Origin: Chitinophaga sp. Ak27
GTDB taxonomy: Bacteria; Bacteroidota; Bacteroidia; Chitinophagales; Chitinophagaceae
Direction: 5' to 3'
Assembly: GCF_012726295.1 (NCBI RefSeq)
Contig: NZ_JABAOB010000005.1
Span: forward strand, 310,001 to 374,000
Length of the DNA stretch: 64,000 nucleotides
The notes beneath the pieces were generated by a model. The model was not told the origin of the DNA. It saw only the letters and a program-made list of their open reading frames with translations, and searched no databases. Position 1 is the first letter of the stretch, and the number at the start of each line of letters is the position of its first letter. A program made the position numbers and the translations under genes. This document shows positions 26,411-35,600 of this stretch, piece by piece.

Positions 26411-26953
26411 ATGCTTATGTTCAACAAGAATACTCTCCTGACCGGAGCAGTAACTGCCGCTGTATTGGGTATATCTTTCAGCTCCTGCAAAAAGGACAAC
26501 AACGATCCAATTGTCCCTACTCCACGCAGCAAAACTTATGAGCTGAAAGGCACTACAGGAGATGACAAGGATAAAAAAATAGGCACCGTAACACTCAAGG
26601 AAAACCTCGCTGACACTGGGAATAGCGTAATCGTTGTATTAAACCTCGACAAGAACACCAAAGACGCAGAATACAATGTTTATCTGATTAAAGGTACCAT
26701 CGCCGCACCTACCACCGATACTATTTTCAGACCCAAAGACCTGGAGAAAAAAGCAATCAGCTTTAAAGGTACCGGCATAGCCCTTACTCACACCATGGTT
26801 GATAAAATCAATACCATCAAACTGTATCAGCCTAACAACGTACGTACTGAAATTAAGTTTAAATACGACGATGTACTGGCGCTTTCTTCATTCCTGAAGG
26901 TGGCTACAGCAACAGGAACTGAAACACTGGCCATCGGCAGCTTTGGCAAATAA
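26411..26953 (+). CDS. Small secreted lipoprotein, function unknown
   Basis: 180 residues (178 if the ATG at 26417 is used). The N-terminus MLMFNKNTLLTGAVTAAVLGISFSSCKKDNN is a lipoprotein signal with Cys26 in SFSSCKKD, the common Bacteroidota pattern. The mature part has regular beta-rich spacing (YELKGTTGDDKDKKIGTVTLKEN, NSVIVVLNLDKNTKDAEYNVYLIKGT) resembling a CHRD-like or small beta-sandwich domain. No enzyme motif. Monocistronic with its own strong terminator. Confidence 0.75.
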   Translation: MLMFNKNTLLTGAVTAAVLGISFSSCKKDNNDPIVPTPRSKTYELKGTTGDDKDKKIGTVTLKENLADTGNSVIVVLNLDKNTKDAEYNVYLIKGTIAAPTTDTIFRPKDLEKKAISFKGTGIALTHTMVDKINTIKLYQPNNVRTEIKFKYDDVLALSSFLKVATATGTETLAIGSFGK

Positions 26954-26989
26954 ACGGAAACCACTGTTGTAAGGTTTCAGTAAAACTAT

Positions 26990-27020
26990 AAAAGCATGCT
27001 TCTTGCAGAAGCATGCTTTT
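26990..27020. terminator. Terminator hairpin with 14-bp perfect stem
   Basis: AAAAGCATGCTTCT, loop TGC, AGAAGCATGCTTTT. A-run and T-run on opposite sides make it usable in both directions, between converging genes. Confidence 0.85.
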
Positions 27021-27061
27021 GCGCATCCCGATAATATATAAGGATACCTAACTAATATAGT

Positions 27062-27997
27062 TTACACAGCCCCCTGCAGCACTTCATCATTAGAAAACAA
27101 AGAAGACTGTTCTTCAAAAAGTGCTTCAATCATTCCTATTTCCTTACTGTACATCGTCTTCTTACGAGTGCCAAAGTAGAGCGTATTTTCCATTACATTA
27201 TTTCCTTCCCAGGTCAGCTTTAACTTTCCTGTAGCCAGTTCATGCCGGCAAAGAAAATCGGGAATAATCGCAAAGCCTTTCCCATCAATTAAGCAACGAA
27301 CAATGGAACATTTGTTGGGCACAATGTAATTTGGGCGGAAATCGGGGTGCCTGTTAAAATTCAAGTACCAGAATCGGCGCATATTTTCCATATCAGCAGC
27401 AGTTGTATACCATGTTTGCCCCTTTAGCCACCGCTCCGCTTCTTCAATTTTATTAGCCAGGATTAAGCCGGTGAATGGTTGAATGTCTTGCATGCCACCA
27501 CCCACCAACACAATTTTTTCTTTAGCAAAAGCCTTGTATTCCAGGTTTGCCTGGTTGCTTTTATGTGGCGCAATAATCAGGTCGAGCAAGCCATGGTCAA
27601 GGTCTTGTTGCATATCAGGGTACTCTCCAAATTTGATATTGATATTAAAGGGGAGGGTAGCGATATATTGTTCCAACGTGAACTGGAACGTTTCCAGGCA
27701 CATACCAATGCTAATGGTTGACCGGTTGTCTTCCGCACTTTTATGAAAGTGCTCTTCCGCCTGTTCCAGTTTGTTTACTGCTTCGAGGATGAAATTATAG
27801 AACACTTTCGCCCGTTCTGTGGGCACCATCTTCCTCGCTGTTCTATCAAATAGTTTATATCCCACATATGCCTCCAGCGAATTTAAGTGCAGGCTTACAC
27901 CTGGCTGGGAAATGAATAATGCTTGCGCGGTGGCTGTCAGTGATCCGGTTTCATAAATTGTCTTGAAAGTCCGGAACCATTCGAAATTTATCGGCAT
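27062..27997 (-). CDS. LysR-family transcriptional regulator
   Basis: 311 residues. N-terminal winged HTH (1-60: FEWFRTFKTIYETGSLTATAQALFISQPGVSLHLNSLEAYVGYKLFDRTARKMVPT) and a two-lobed inducer-binding domain from about 90. It is divergent from an MFS exporter gene with 92 nt between the two ATGs, the classic arrangement in which a LysR protein controls its neighbour. The inducer is unknown. Confidence 0.93.
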   Translation of the reverse strand: MPINFEWFRTFKTIYETGSLTATAQALFISQPGVSLHLNSLEAYVGYKLFDRTARKMVPTERAKVFYNFILEAVNKLEQAEEHFHKSAEDNRSTISIGMCLETFQFTLEQYIATLPFNINIKFGEYPDMQQDLDHGLLDLIIAPHKSNQANLEYKAFAKEKIVLVGGGMQDIQPFTGLILANKIEEAERWLKGQTWYTTAADMENMRRFWYLNFNRHPDFRPNYIVPNKCSIVRCLIDGKGFAIIPDFLCRHELATGKLKLTWEGNNVMENTLYFGTRKKTMYSKEIGMIEALFEEQSSLFSNDEVLQGAV

Positions 27998-28023
27998 AAC
28001 CCATTATTTTTCTGATGCAAATG

Positions 28024-28045
28024 TATCATTTAACTAATTATGATA
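28024..28045. promoter_or_regulatory. Candidate LysR operator (TATCAT-N10-ATGATA)
   Basis: Interrupted palindrome including a T-N11-A-type core, centred about 31 nt upstream of the MFS -7 element and inside the divergent region. Confidence 0.5.
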
Positions 28046-28061
28046 ATAACGCTTCCTGGAA

Positions 28062-28069
28062 TAATTTTG
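28062..28069 (+). promoter_or_regulatory. -7 element TAATTTTG of the MFS gene
   Basis: Exact TAnnTTTG match, 20 nt before the ATG at 28090. Confidence 0.5.
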
Positions 28070-28089
28070 TGTCAGTAAAAGAAAACAAC

Positions 28090-29319
28090 ATGGAACAAGC
28101 ACTTACATTAAATAAAAAACATAATACCCGGGTAGTGGGAAAAAGGATTCCACCGGCACTTTGGGCATTGACTATCAGTGCGTTCGCTATTGGCACCACA
28201 GAATTTGTAGCCGTTGGCATCCTTCCCACGATAGCAGAAAGTTTGCATATTACCGTTTCCTCATCCGGGTTATTGGTAAGCATATACGCCCTGGGGGTAG
28301 CCATAGGAGGCCCCATCTTAACTGCTTTCACCAGCCATTTACCACGGAAGCCGCTGCTAATGTCTATGATGGGATTGTTCATATTGGGTCATATTGCTGC
28401 TGCGGTGGCTCCAAATTTTGGCTTGTTGTTAACCGCCCGGTTCATCTCTGGTTTCGCCCACGCCGTATTCTTTGGTGTAGGCGCTACCATTGCAGCCACA
28501 CTGGTAACGCCCGACAAGAAGGCTACTGCCATCGCTATTATGTTTGCGGGGCTTACCGTTGCCATCATTGCGGGCGTACCCCTGGGAACTTTTATTGGTC
28601 AACATTTTGGTTGGAGAGCTACCTTCATTGGAGTGGCTATCCTCGGAGGCATTGGTTTTATGGCTACCTTCCTGTTATTACCCGGCGATTTAAAGAAAGG
28701 CGTTCCCTTACACATTGCCGATCAGCTGAGAGTATTAAAGAATAAACATATTGTAATGGTGCTTGGCATCACCACCCTGGGCTATGGAGGCACCTTCGTG
28801 GTATTTACTTACCTGGCCACTTTATTGGAAAAAATAAGCGGTTTCACCGCCTCCTCCGTTAGCTTACTGTTATTACTTTATGGCGTAGCCATCGCGCTGG
28901 GAAATATGATTGGAGGAAAGATCAGCAACTTTAATCCTGCTAAGATTCTCATCAAACTCTTTATTTATGAGGCAATCGTTTTATTCCTGTTTACCTTCTC
29001 CTCACACCAGCATGTTACCGCAATACTTACCCTGTTGCTGATGGGCGGGCTCTCCTTCGCTGCGGTGCCTGGTTTGCAGCTGTATGTAGTGCAAATGGCA
29101 GAAAAATACCTGCCGGGCACAGAGGATATTTCTTCTGCCCTGAATATTTCCGCTTTTAACCTGGGAGTGGCCATCGGTGCTTCTGTAGGCGGAAAAGTAG
29201 TAGATACTCCTTCCCTGGGATTAAATGCTACTCCCTGGATCGGAGCTATTATAGTGCTGGCGGGTGCCGGACTGACTGTATTGAGCTACCGGCAAAATAA
29301 AACCCATGCTGTTGGGTGA
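28090..29319 (+). CDS. MFS efflux transporter (AraJ/YdhP-like)
   Basis: 409 residues from the ATG at 28090 (MEQALTLNKKHNTRVV); the longer open frame from 28015 would run through the promoter. Twelve membrane helices, with the DHA1 exporter pattern PPALWALTISAFAIGTTEFVAVGILPTIAESL, then SGLLVSIYALGVAIGGPILTAFTSHLPRKPLL (motif A region) and FISGFAHAVFFGVGATIAATLV. Such proteins export sugars or drugs by proton antiport; the substrate is unknown. Probably controlled by the divergent LysR regulator. Confidence 0.92.
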   Translation: MEQALTLNKKHNTRVVGKRIPPALWALTISAFAIGTTEFVAVGILPTIAESLHITVSSSGLLVSIYALGVAIGGPILTAFTSHLPRKPLLMSMMGLFILGHIAAAVAPNFGLLLTARFISGFAHAVFFGVGATIAATLVTPDKKATAIAIMFAGLTVAIIAGVPLGTFIGQHFGWRATFIGVAILGGIGFMATFLLLPGDLKKGVPLHIADQLRVLKNKHIVMVLGITTLGYGGTFVVFTYLATLLEKISGFTASSVSLLLLLYGVAIALGNMIGGKISNFNPAKILIKLFIYEAIVLFLFTFSSHQHVTAILTLLLMGGLSFAAVPGLQLYVVQMAEKYLPGTEDISSALNISAFNLGVAIGASVGGKVVDTPSLGLNATPWIGAIIVLAGAGLTVLSYRQNKTHAVG

Positions 29320-29343
29320 TACATTTAAGTTGACAACAAAGAA

Positions 29344-29368
29344 AAAGCCGCCTCAATGAGACGGCTTT
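29344..29368. terminator. Bidirectional terminator hairpin
   Basis: AAAGCCG-C-CTC, loop AAT, GAG-A-CGGCTTT, between the converging MFS and OmpA-family genes. Confidence 0.75.
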
Positions 29369-29415
29369 GGTAATTGTAGGATATGGAAGCAATAACGCTT
29401 CGGTAGGGGTCTATA

Positions 29416-31476
29416 TTATTGTCCGGTATCGGTATCATATGTATTCTTTACCGCTACTTGTCTTTTTAATACTTTGAATTCGGTTCTACGGTTCATTTGC
29501 CGTCCTTCCGGATTATCCTTATGATTAGGTAATGAGTTGGGTGCTATTGGTCTTGATTTACCATAACCTTTAGCAATCAGCCTATCCGCGGCAATTCCCC
29601 TGCTAATGAGATAATCTACGCAGGATTGAGCCCGGGCCTGTGATAATTTCTCGTTGTATTTCACAGAACCAACGCTGTCTGTGTGAGCACTCATTTCGAT
29701 AGTCAGCTTAGGATTATCATTCAACATATCTACCACGGTATCCAGTACTGTTTTCGATTCTGGCCGCAGGGTAGCTTTGTTAAAATCGTAGTAGATATTA
29801 TTTAAGATAATGGGCTTCTCTATTTCATAGTGTTTAAGGCAGAGCGTCGGATTCTCCATAGAATCTACCTGCTGTAGTGATGCTGTATTAAAGTAGATGT
29901 TCTTTGTAAAATAGTTTTCCTTCTCTGCTACTATCTTATAGTAGCGTTGCGGATCTACTTCAAATGTATATCTGCCGGTTGCATCGAGGGTAACCTGGCG
30001 AATAGTTTTTCTTCTTACTGTATCCAGCAAACTTACGGTAGCGCCATCTAACGGCTGTTGCGTATCGCAATCTATGATCAGGCCACTTACCATCTTTTTA
30101 ATCCGCCTGATGCTGAATACTTCGAGGCAGCAGATAGATTCTCTGTCGGAACTGATGAAACCCGCTGCAAAGGGGTGGGTATTATCTAATGCCGTGTAGT
30201 AAATATCATCCTTGGGAGAATTTAAGGGTTTGCCCATGTTAACGGGTACAGACCAGGTACCGAAATCTCCTTCACTTTGGAAGAAGTCTAATCCGCCCAG
30301 TCCAACACGGCCGTCGGTACTGAATACGAGCAGATTCTTTTCTGCATCATAAAAAGGCGCCTGTTCTTCATCTTTAGTGTTGATGGTAGTTCCCATATTA
30401 CGAGCTCCTCCCGGTACACCGTTCGTCATAATGCAATACCACAAATCATTTTTACCCATACCTCCCGGCCTGTTGGATGCGAACAGAAGGTATTTACCAT
30501 CGGCAGTAATATAGGGTTGCATGGAATTATAACCAGGCGCATTTACATTATCCCCCAGTATTTTAGGTTCTGTCCATTCACCATTATGAAGTGTGCTGAT
30601 ATAGATAGCAGCGTGTTTTACACCATCCTTCACCGACCACCTCGTAAGATACAAAGTGTTGCCATCAGGCGTGATAGCCGATACACCCTGGTCATATCCT
30701 TTAGTAACAGGTATATTTACTTTCTTGCTTTTATCATACGTATTATCGGCGCCAATAGCAGTGTAAAGATCATTTACATAGGGTGTTCCTTTCTTTGTTT
30801 GTTTTTTCGCAGCAGCCTGGTTATTGGTTGCCGGAGTTGGTAAGGGAGGATTGTCGGGGCGGGAAGATGTAAACATCAAGGTGCCTGCGTTCAATATTAC
30901 AGGAGCATAGTTAGCTCCTCCTTCATTTACATTACCAGCAGTCTTTTCGATAGTATACCTGGGTTCCTTATTCGCTTCAGAGAGGGCGAACTGGCAGCAG
31001 GCTATTTCCAGCGGGGTTCTTACAGATAGTTCATCTGCTGCAGTGTAGCTTTGTTTGAATTTAGTGAACTCGTCGAGGGCCTGTTGATATTTACCGTTGT
31101 AGCGCAGACAAACAGCGTACCAGTAGCGTGCCTGCGGAAAAGCAGGGTTATTAAACCCTACGAGTTGGGAGTACCAGGTTTCCGCGTTACCATAGTCGTA
31201 GAAGAGGCGGTATGATTCCGCCAGGCGGGCAACCACCTGCTGATAATCTTTTAGTTTACCACTTGGAGCGGTGCCTCCAACGGTATAGGGCAGAACCTGT
31301 TCTGGTTTAATCTTAAAGGTACCCAATGCCTTATTGTAGTATTGGGCAGCAGAATAATAATCCCTTGAGTTATAAAAAACATCCGCCGTATGTTTGTAAT
31401 CATACACATACTGCGCTTGTATGGAGTTTATTATTCCTAAAAAAATCACCAGCAAACAGAGTGTAATTTTTTTCAT
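29416..31476 (-). CDS. OmpA-family protein with TPR, PD40 and carboxypeptidase-regulatory domains (adhesin-locus partner)
   Basis: 686 residues from the ATG at 31476, chosen because it starts the signal peptide MKKITLCLLVIFLGIINSIQAQ. An N-terminal TPR-like region (about 25-180: ADVFYNSRDYYSAAQYYNKALG) is followed by PD40/WD40-like beta-propeller strands (TLYLTRWSVKDG, YLLFASNRPGGMGKNDLW), a short carboxypeptidase-regulatory domain (SGLIIDCDTQQPLDGATVSL) and a C-terminal OmpA peptidoglycan-binding domain (YYDFNKATLRPESKTVLDTVVDMLN...NEKLSQARAQSCVDYLISRGI). This is the PorE-like/OmpA architecture that accompanies SprF-type proteins. It probably anchors the secretion or adhesin complex to peptidoglycan. 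Last gene of the adhesin operon. Confidence 0.88.
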   Translation of the reverse strand: MKKITLCLLVIFLGIINSIQAQYVYDYKHTADVFYNSRDYYSAAQYYNKALGTFKIKPEQVLPYTVGGTAPSGKLKDYQQVVARLAESYRLFYDYGNAETWYSQLVGFNNPAFPQARYWYAVCLRYNGKYQQALDEFTKFKQSYTAADELSVRTPLEIACCQFALSEANKEPRYTIEKTAGNVNEGGANYAPVILNAGTLMFTSSRPDNPPLPTPATNNQAAAKKQTKKGTPYVNDLYTAIGADNTYDKSKKVNIPVTKGYDQGVSAITPDGNTLYLTRWSVKDGVKHAAIYISTLHNGEWTEPKILGDNVNAPGYNSMQPYITADGKYLLFASNRPGGMGKNDLWYCIMTNGVPGGARNMGTTINTKDEEQAPFYDAEKNLLVFSTDGRVGLGGLDFFQSEGDFGTWSVPVNMGKPLNSPKDDIYYTALDNTHPFAAGFISSDRESICCLEVFSIRRIKKMVSGLIIDCDTQQPLDGATVSLLDTVRRKTIRQVTLDATGRYTFEVDPQRYYKIVAEKENYFTKNIYFNTASLQQVDSMENPTLCLKHYEIEKPIILNNIYYDFNKATLRPESKTVLDTVVDMLNDNPKLTIEMSAHTDSVGSVKYNEKLSQARAQSCVDYLISRGIAADRLIAKGYGKSRPIAPNSLPNHKDNPEGRQMNRRTEFKVLKRQVAVKNTYDTDTGQ

Positions 31477-31541
31477 GAGGGTTCCATTTCTATTTTTCTG
31501 TATAAGTTTTTCCTCCATTCTTCCTCCGGTTTCAGACAGTT

Positions 31542-32549
31542 TTATAATCTTGGGCAGATAAAGTATTCTTCATTCAGCATTCTTCTTTTGCGGCTGATAA
31601 AGGACAGGGATATTTCAAAACTCTGGCTGCCATTTACCAGGCGGCGCATATTGGAGGTGTTGGCATCGTAGCTCAAGCCCAATACAAAGTTTTTGAAGTG
31701 AAAACCGGCAAAAGGAATAACCGCATCGTTAAACCGATAGTTACCGCCTACAAGGAAGTCAAACTCCGGATTTACCAACAGGCTGGCATATACGCCGGCA
31801 ACGGTTTCTTCAGCGTTACCTTGTCTCATATACAAGCCGGTAGGCGTAAAGCTTAACCGTTCATTCAGTTTTATTTTAGTTCCACCGTGTACAAGGTAGC
31901 GAACGGGTAATCTTCTATCTGTTCCGTCTGATGCAAAAAAGTCCTTTGGCTGTGTGAGGTGAGCGGCGGCAAATCCTACAAATGGATTGAGCATGTGGTT
32001 GGGATTTCCGTCGAAGTATACCGCGCCTGCTCCTGCATCGAACTGGCTGGAGTTGGTTTTATTTACATTTTCTCCGTTAAAAATACTGGGATCAAAACCC
32101 GTAACCGGTTGATACTGGCTACCGGTCTGGAACTTAGCAGGATCTAATCTTCTATTGATTAAACCGGCATTTATACCAAATACTATTTGACTGGTTTTGG
32201 TGCGGCCAAATTTCACTCCACTATAGGAAACGCTGGCCATGGCATTGAAATAATTGTATCCGGCATCACCGGCAGACATGTTCATTACATTGAGTCCCAC
32301 GCCGACATTCTTATCCGTAGCTGCGTCGATTGAAACACCGGCCGTGGAGAACGGTTTTCCATAGTTTGCCCACTGATTACGATAATTGCCGCTAATACGG
32401 TAATCTCCGTCAATCACTCCCGTCAGGGCTGGGTTTAACCACAGCGGGTAGGCATAGTATTGTGAAAAATGTGGATCTACCTGGGCTACCGCCAGGCGGG
32501 GCAACAAACTGCTCCATAAAATTATTGCAACTATAAACATCCTTTTCAT
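31542..32549 (-). CDS. PorP/SprF-family type IX secretion membrane protein
   Basis: 335 residues from the ATG at 32549 (MKRMFIVAIILWSSLLPRLAVAQ signal peptide); an in-frame start at 32630 would add 27 residues that mask the signal. The family hallmark VDPHFSQYYAYPLWLNPALTGVIDGDYRISGNYRNQW follows directly. The rest is an outer-membrane barrel (GLNVMNMSAGDAGYNYFNAMASVSYSG, FVLGLSYDANTSNMRR). SprF of Flavobacterium johnsoniae is required to display the SprB adhesin, and each large type-B cargo tends to have its own SprF paralogue. Position 90 nt downstream of the giant adhesin gene fits that role. Confidence 0.93.
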   Translation of the reverse strand: MKRMFIVAIILWSSLLPRLAVAQVDPHFSQYYAYPLWLNPALTGVIDGDYRISGNYRNQWANYGKPFSTAGVSIDAATDKNVGVGLNVMNMSAGDAGYNYFNAMASVSYSGVKFGRTKTSQIVFGINAGLINRRLDPAKFQTGSQYQPVTGFDPSIFNGENVNKTNSSQFDAGAGAVYFDGNPNHMLNPFVGFAAAHLTQPKDFFASDGTDRRLPVRYLVHGGTKIKLNERLSFTPTGLYMRQGNAEETVAGVYASLLVNPEFDFLVGGNYRFNDAVIPFAGFHFKNFVLGLSYDANTSNMRRLVNGSQSFEISLSFISRKRRMLNEEYFICPRL

Positions 32550-32639
32550 AGGAACACTTTTTAGTTTTTCTGAATAAACCGGGATGCTATACCGCATCCC
32601 GGCTTTATAATGATTTGGACTTATGCTCATGAATCCGGG

Positions 32640-35600
32640 TTAGCGCATAAGTGTTACGTTACCTTTCTTGATGATCACAGTACCATCCTGCATAGTAGCT
32701 TTCACGATGTATACGTAAACGCCTACCGGTTGTTTCACACCACTCATCGTACCATCCCATCCCTGACGCTGATCTTTAGATGTGAATACTAACTGACCCC
32801 ATTGGTTATAAACCCTGAATTCAAGTTGTGCGATCGATGTTGAGTACACATACATGATATCATTCACGCCATCGCCATTCGGACTGAAGAGGTTTGGTAT
32901 GAATATGTTATTGCCTTGAGGATTCGTTGTTTTACCGGTAACCGCTGTAGACAATGCACTGGTTTCACAATCTGAAGCCCCGATTGCTCTTACCTGTATA
33001 GTAGCGCTCTGATTTGGCTGCAGGCCGGCAACAGTATGTGTAGTACCGTTTGGTCCTGAACTTGGTGGCAGGAATGTTACACCACCATCGAGCGATACTT
33101 CATAGCGTTGAGCACCGGTGATTGGTGACCAGCGGAATGTGATAGTAGTAGCTGTTGTATTATCTACCGTTACCACTGGAGCGGGCAGCGGCTGTGCAAT
33201 GTTTACATTAACCGTTGTTCTCTGACCGGCACTGATACAACCGCCGGTGGTAACCGCTTCTACATAATAGGTAGTATTGGTAGTCAGGGCAGGTGTTACA
33301 AACGTTGCACCCGTGTATATTGGTGTGCCGCCTGTTGCCACTGTGTACCAGCGGAAGTCGACGCCTGTAGTAGTGGATGCCGCGGTCAGCATAGCTGTTT
33401 TACCCGGACAAACACCGTTGTCGTTACCAGTTACTGTTGGTGCACCTGGGGCAGGTGTAGCCTGTACGCTCACCGCTGTACGTGTCGGGCTTGCGCAGCC
33501 GTTACTGTTTTGAGCTTCCAGATAGTACATCTGGTTTGCAGTTACAGCTGGAGTAACATACGAAGCTCCTGTAGCTACCGCGGTACCGCCAGTTGGTACG
33601 GTGTACCATTTATAGGTCAGCGTTGCATCCGGGTTGAGTGCATTCAGTGTAACGGTTTGTCCTGGGCAAGCCTGCAGGGTAGCATTCGCTACAGCCGGAG
33701 CCGTTGGAGATGGATTTACGGTTACACTTACCGATGTTCTGCTGGCGCTGATACAGCCACCACTGGTAGAAGCTTCCACGAAGTAAGTCGTATTTGCTAC
33801 CGGTGTGATGGTGAAGTCGCCACCTGTAAATACTGCTGCACCTCCCTTGGCCACGCTGTACCATTTATAAATAACACCAGGTTGTTTAGATTTCACGGAC
33901 AGCACGCCGGTTTGACCGCTACATACAGTGATCGGATCTGCGAGTGGCGCATCTATTGTGCTTACCACTGTTGCTGTTAATCCTTTACGTACGCTGCCGC
34001 AACCTGCACTGTTTAGGGCTTCCAGGTAGATGGTGGTGGTTTGAGCCAGTGGCGCCGTAGTGTATGCATTACCGGTTGCCAGGAGGTTTCCACCTGATGG
34101 TGCATCGTACCAGCGGTAAGTGAACGTAGCGTCTGGGTTAGTTACCGCGAAGGTAGCTGTGCCGCCAATGCAGGTTACTACGTTGTCTTGCGCCACGGTC
34201 GGAATAGCCGGAGCCGGATCTACCGATACGTTTACCGCGGTCCTGGTAGAGCTGGAGCAACCGCCTCCGAGGTTAGCCTGTACATAATAAGTAGTATTCT
34301 GTGTTACTACCGGTACACTATAAACGGCGCCTGTAAAGAGCAGGTTACCTGCTGTTGGCGCATCGTACCATTGGTAAGTAATGCCTGGCTGTATTGTTTT
34401 CACTGCCACGGTTACGCCTGTACCAGCACATGTTTTGAGCGATGTAGCTACTACATCCGGTGCCGCTGGAGCTACTACCACTGTTACAGTGGCTTTCACT
34501 CTTGCAGATGGGCTACCACATTGGCCGCTAGTACCAGTTGCTTCCACCCAGAAGTCGGTAGTAGTATTCAAAGGATCTGTAGTAAATACTGGTCCTGTAA
34601 ATATAGCTGTACCGCCCACAGCCTGTGTATACCATTTGTACGCGATATTATTGGTGGCTGAAGTTACACGGAGTGTAGCTGCAGTACCCTGACAGGTAGT
34701 AATGGCTGTTGCTTCCAGTGTCGGTGTTGGCGCCTGGCCTACACCTATAGATATCTTGGTCCTTGCAGTACTGCTACAGTTACCATTGCTGGCTTCTGCA
34801 TAGAAATCAGTGTTGCTGCTTAATGGCCCAGTCTGATAGCTGGTACCTGTAAACAACAGGTTACCTGCTGTTGGTGCATCATACCAGCGATAAGTAGCAC
34901 CCGCTGCCGGTGTTTGAATGCTCAGCGTCACATTTCCTCCCTGACATACGAAGAGAGAAGAAGCGTTTACAACCGGCGCTGCTGGTATACTATTTACCGT
35001 AATGGTAGCACTGGTCCTGGATGCGCTTGGGCAACCGCCATTTACCAGGGCTTGTACATAATAAGTGACGGTGGTATCCAGAGATGTGATGTTGAATACT
35101 GCTCCTTCAAATACCATAGTACCGCCTGTTGCTTTATCGAACCATTGGTAAGTAGTACCTGCCGCAGGATTTTGTACCGACAGGGAAGCTCCCTGGCCTT
35201 GACAACCCTGTACTGCATTATTCACCAATACCGGGGCTGCAGGAACTGGTACCACATTCACGCTCACGCTTGCACGGGCAGATGGTTTACCACAATTCGA
35301 GGTATCACCAACAGCTTCTACATAGAACTTAGTATTAGCATTGATTGCATTTGTGGTATAAATCGGCCCGGTGAATATTGCGGTACCACCTGTAGCGGTT
35401 GTGTACCACTTGTAAGTGATATTGTTAGTAGAAGATGTTACTTTCAGCACTGCTGTTCCACCCTGACATACTGTTACATTAGTAGCGTCCAGGATCGGAG
35501 TTGGCGCTACGCCTACACCTATGGATACTTTAGTCCTGGTTGCGCTGGTACATCCACCGGCTGATGCCTCTGCATAGAAGTCGGCTGATGCGGTAAGACC

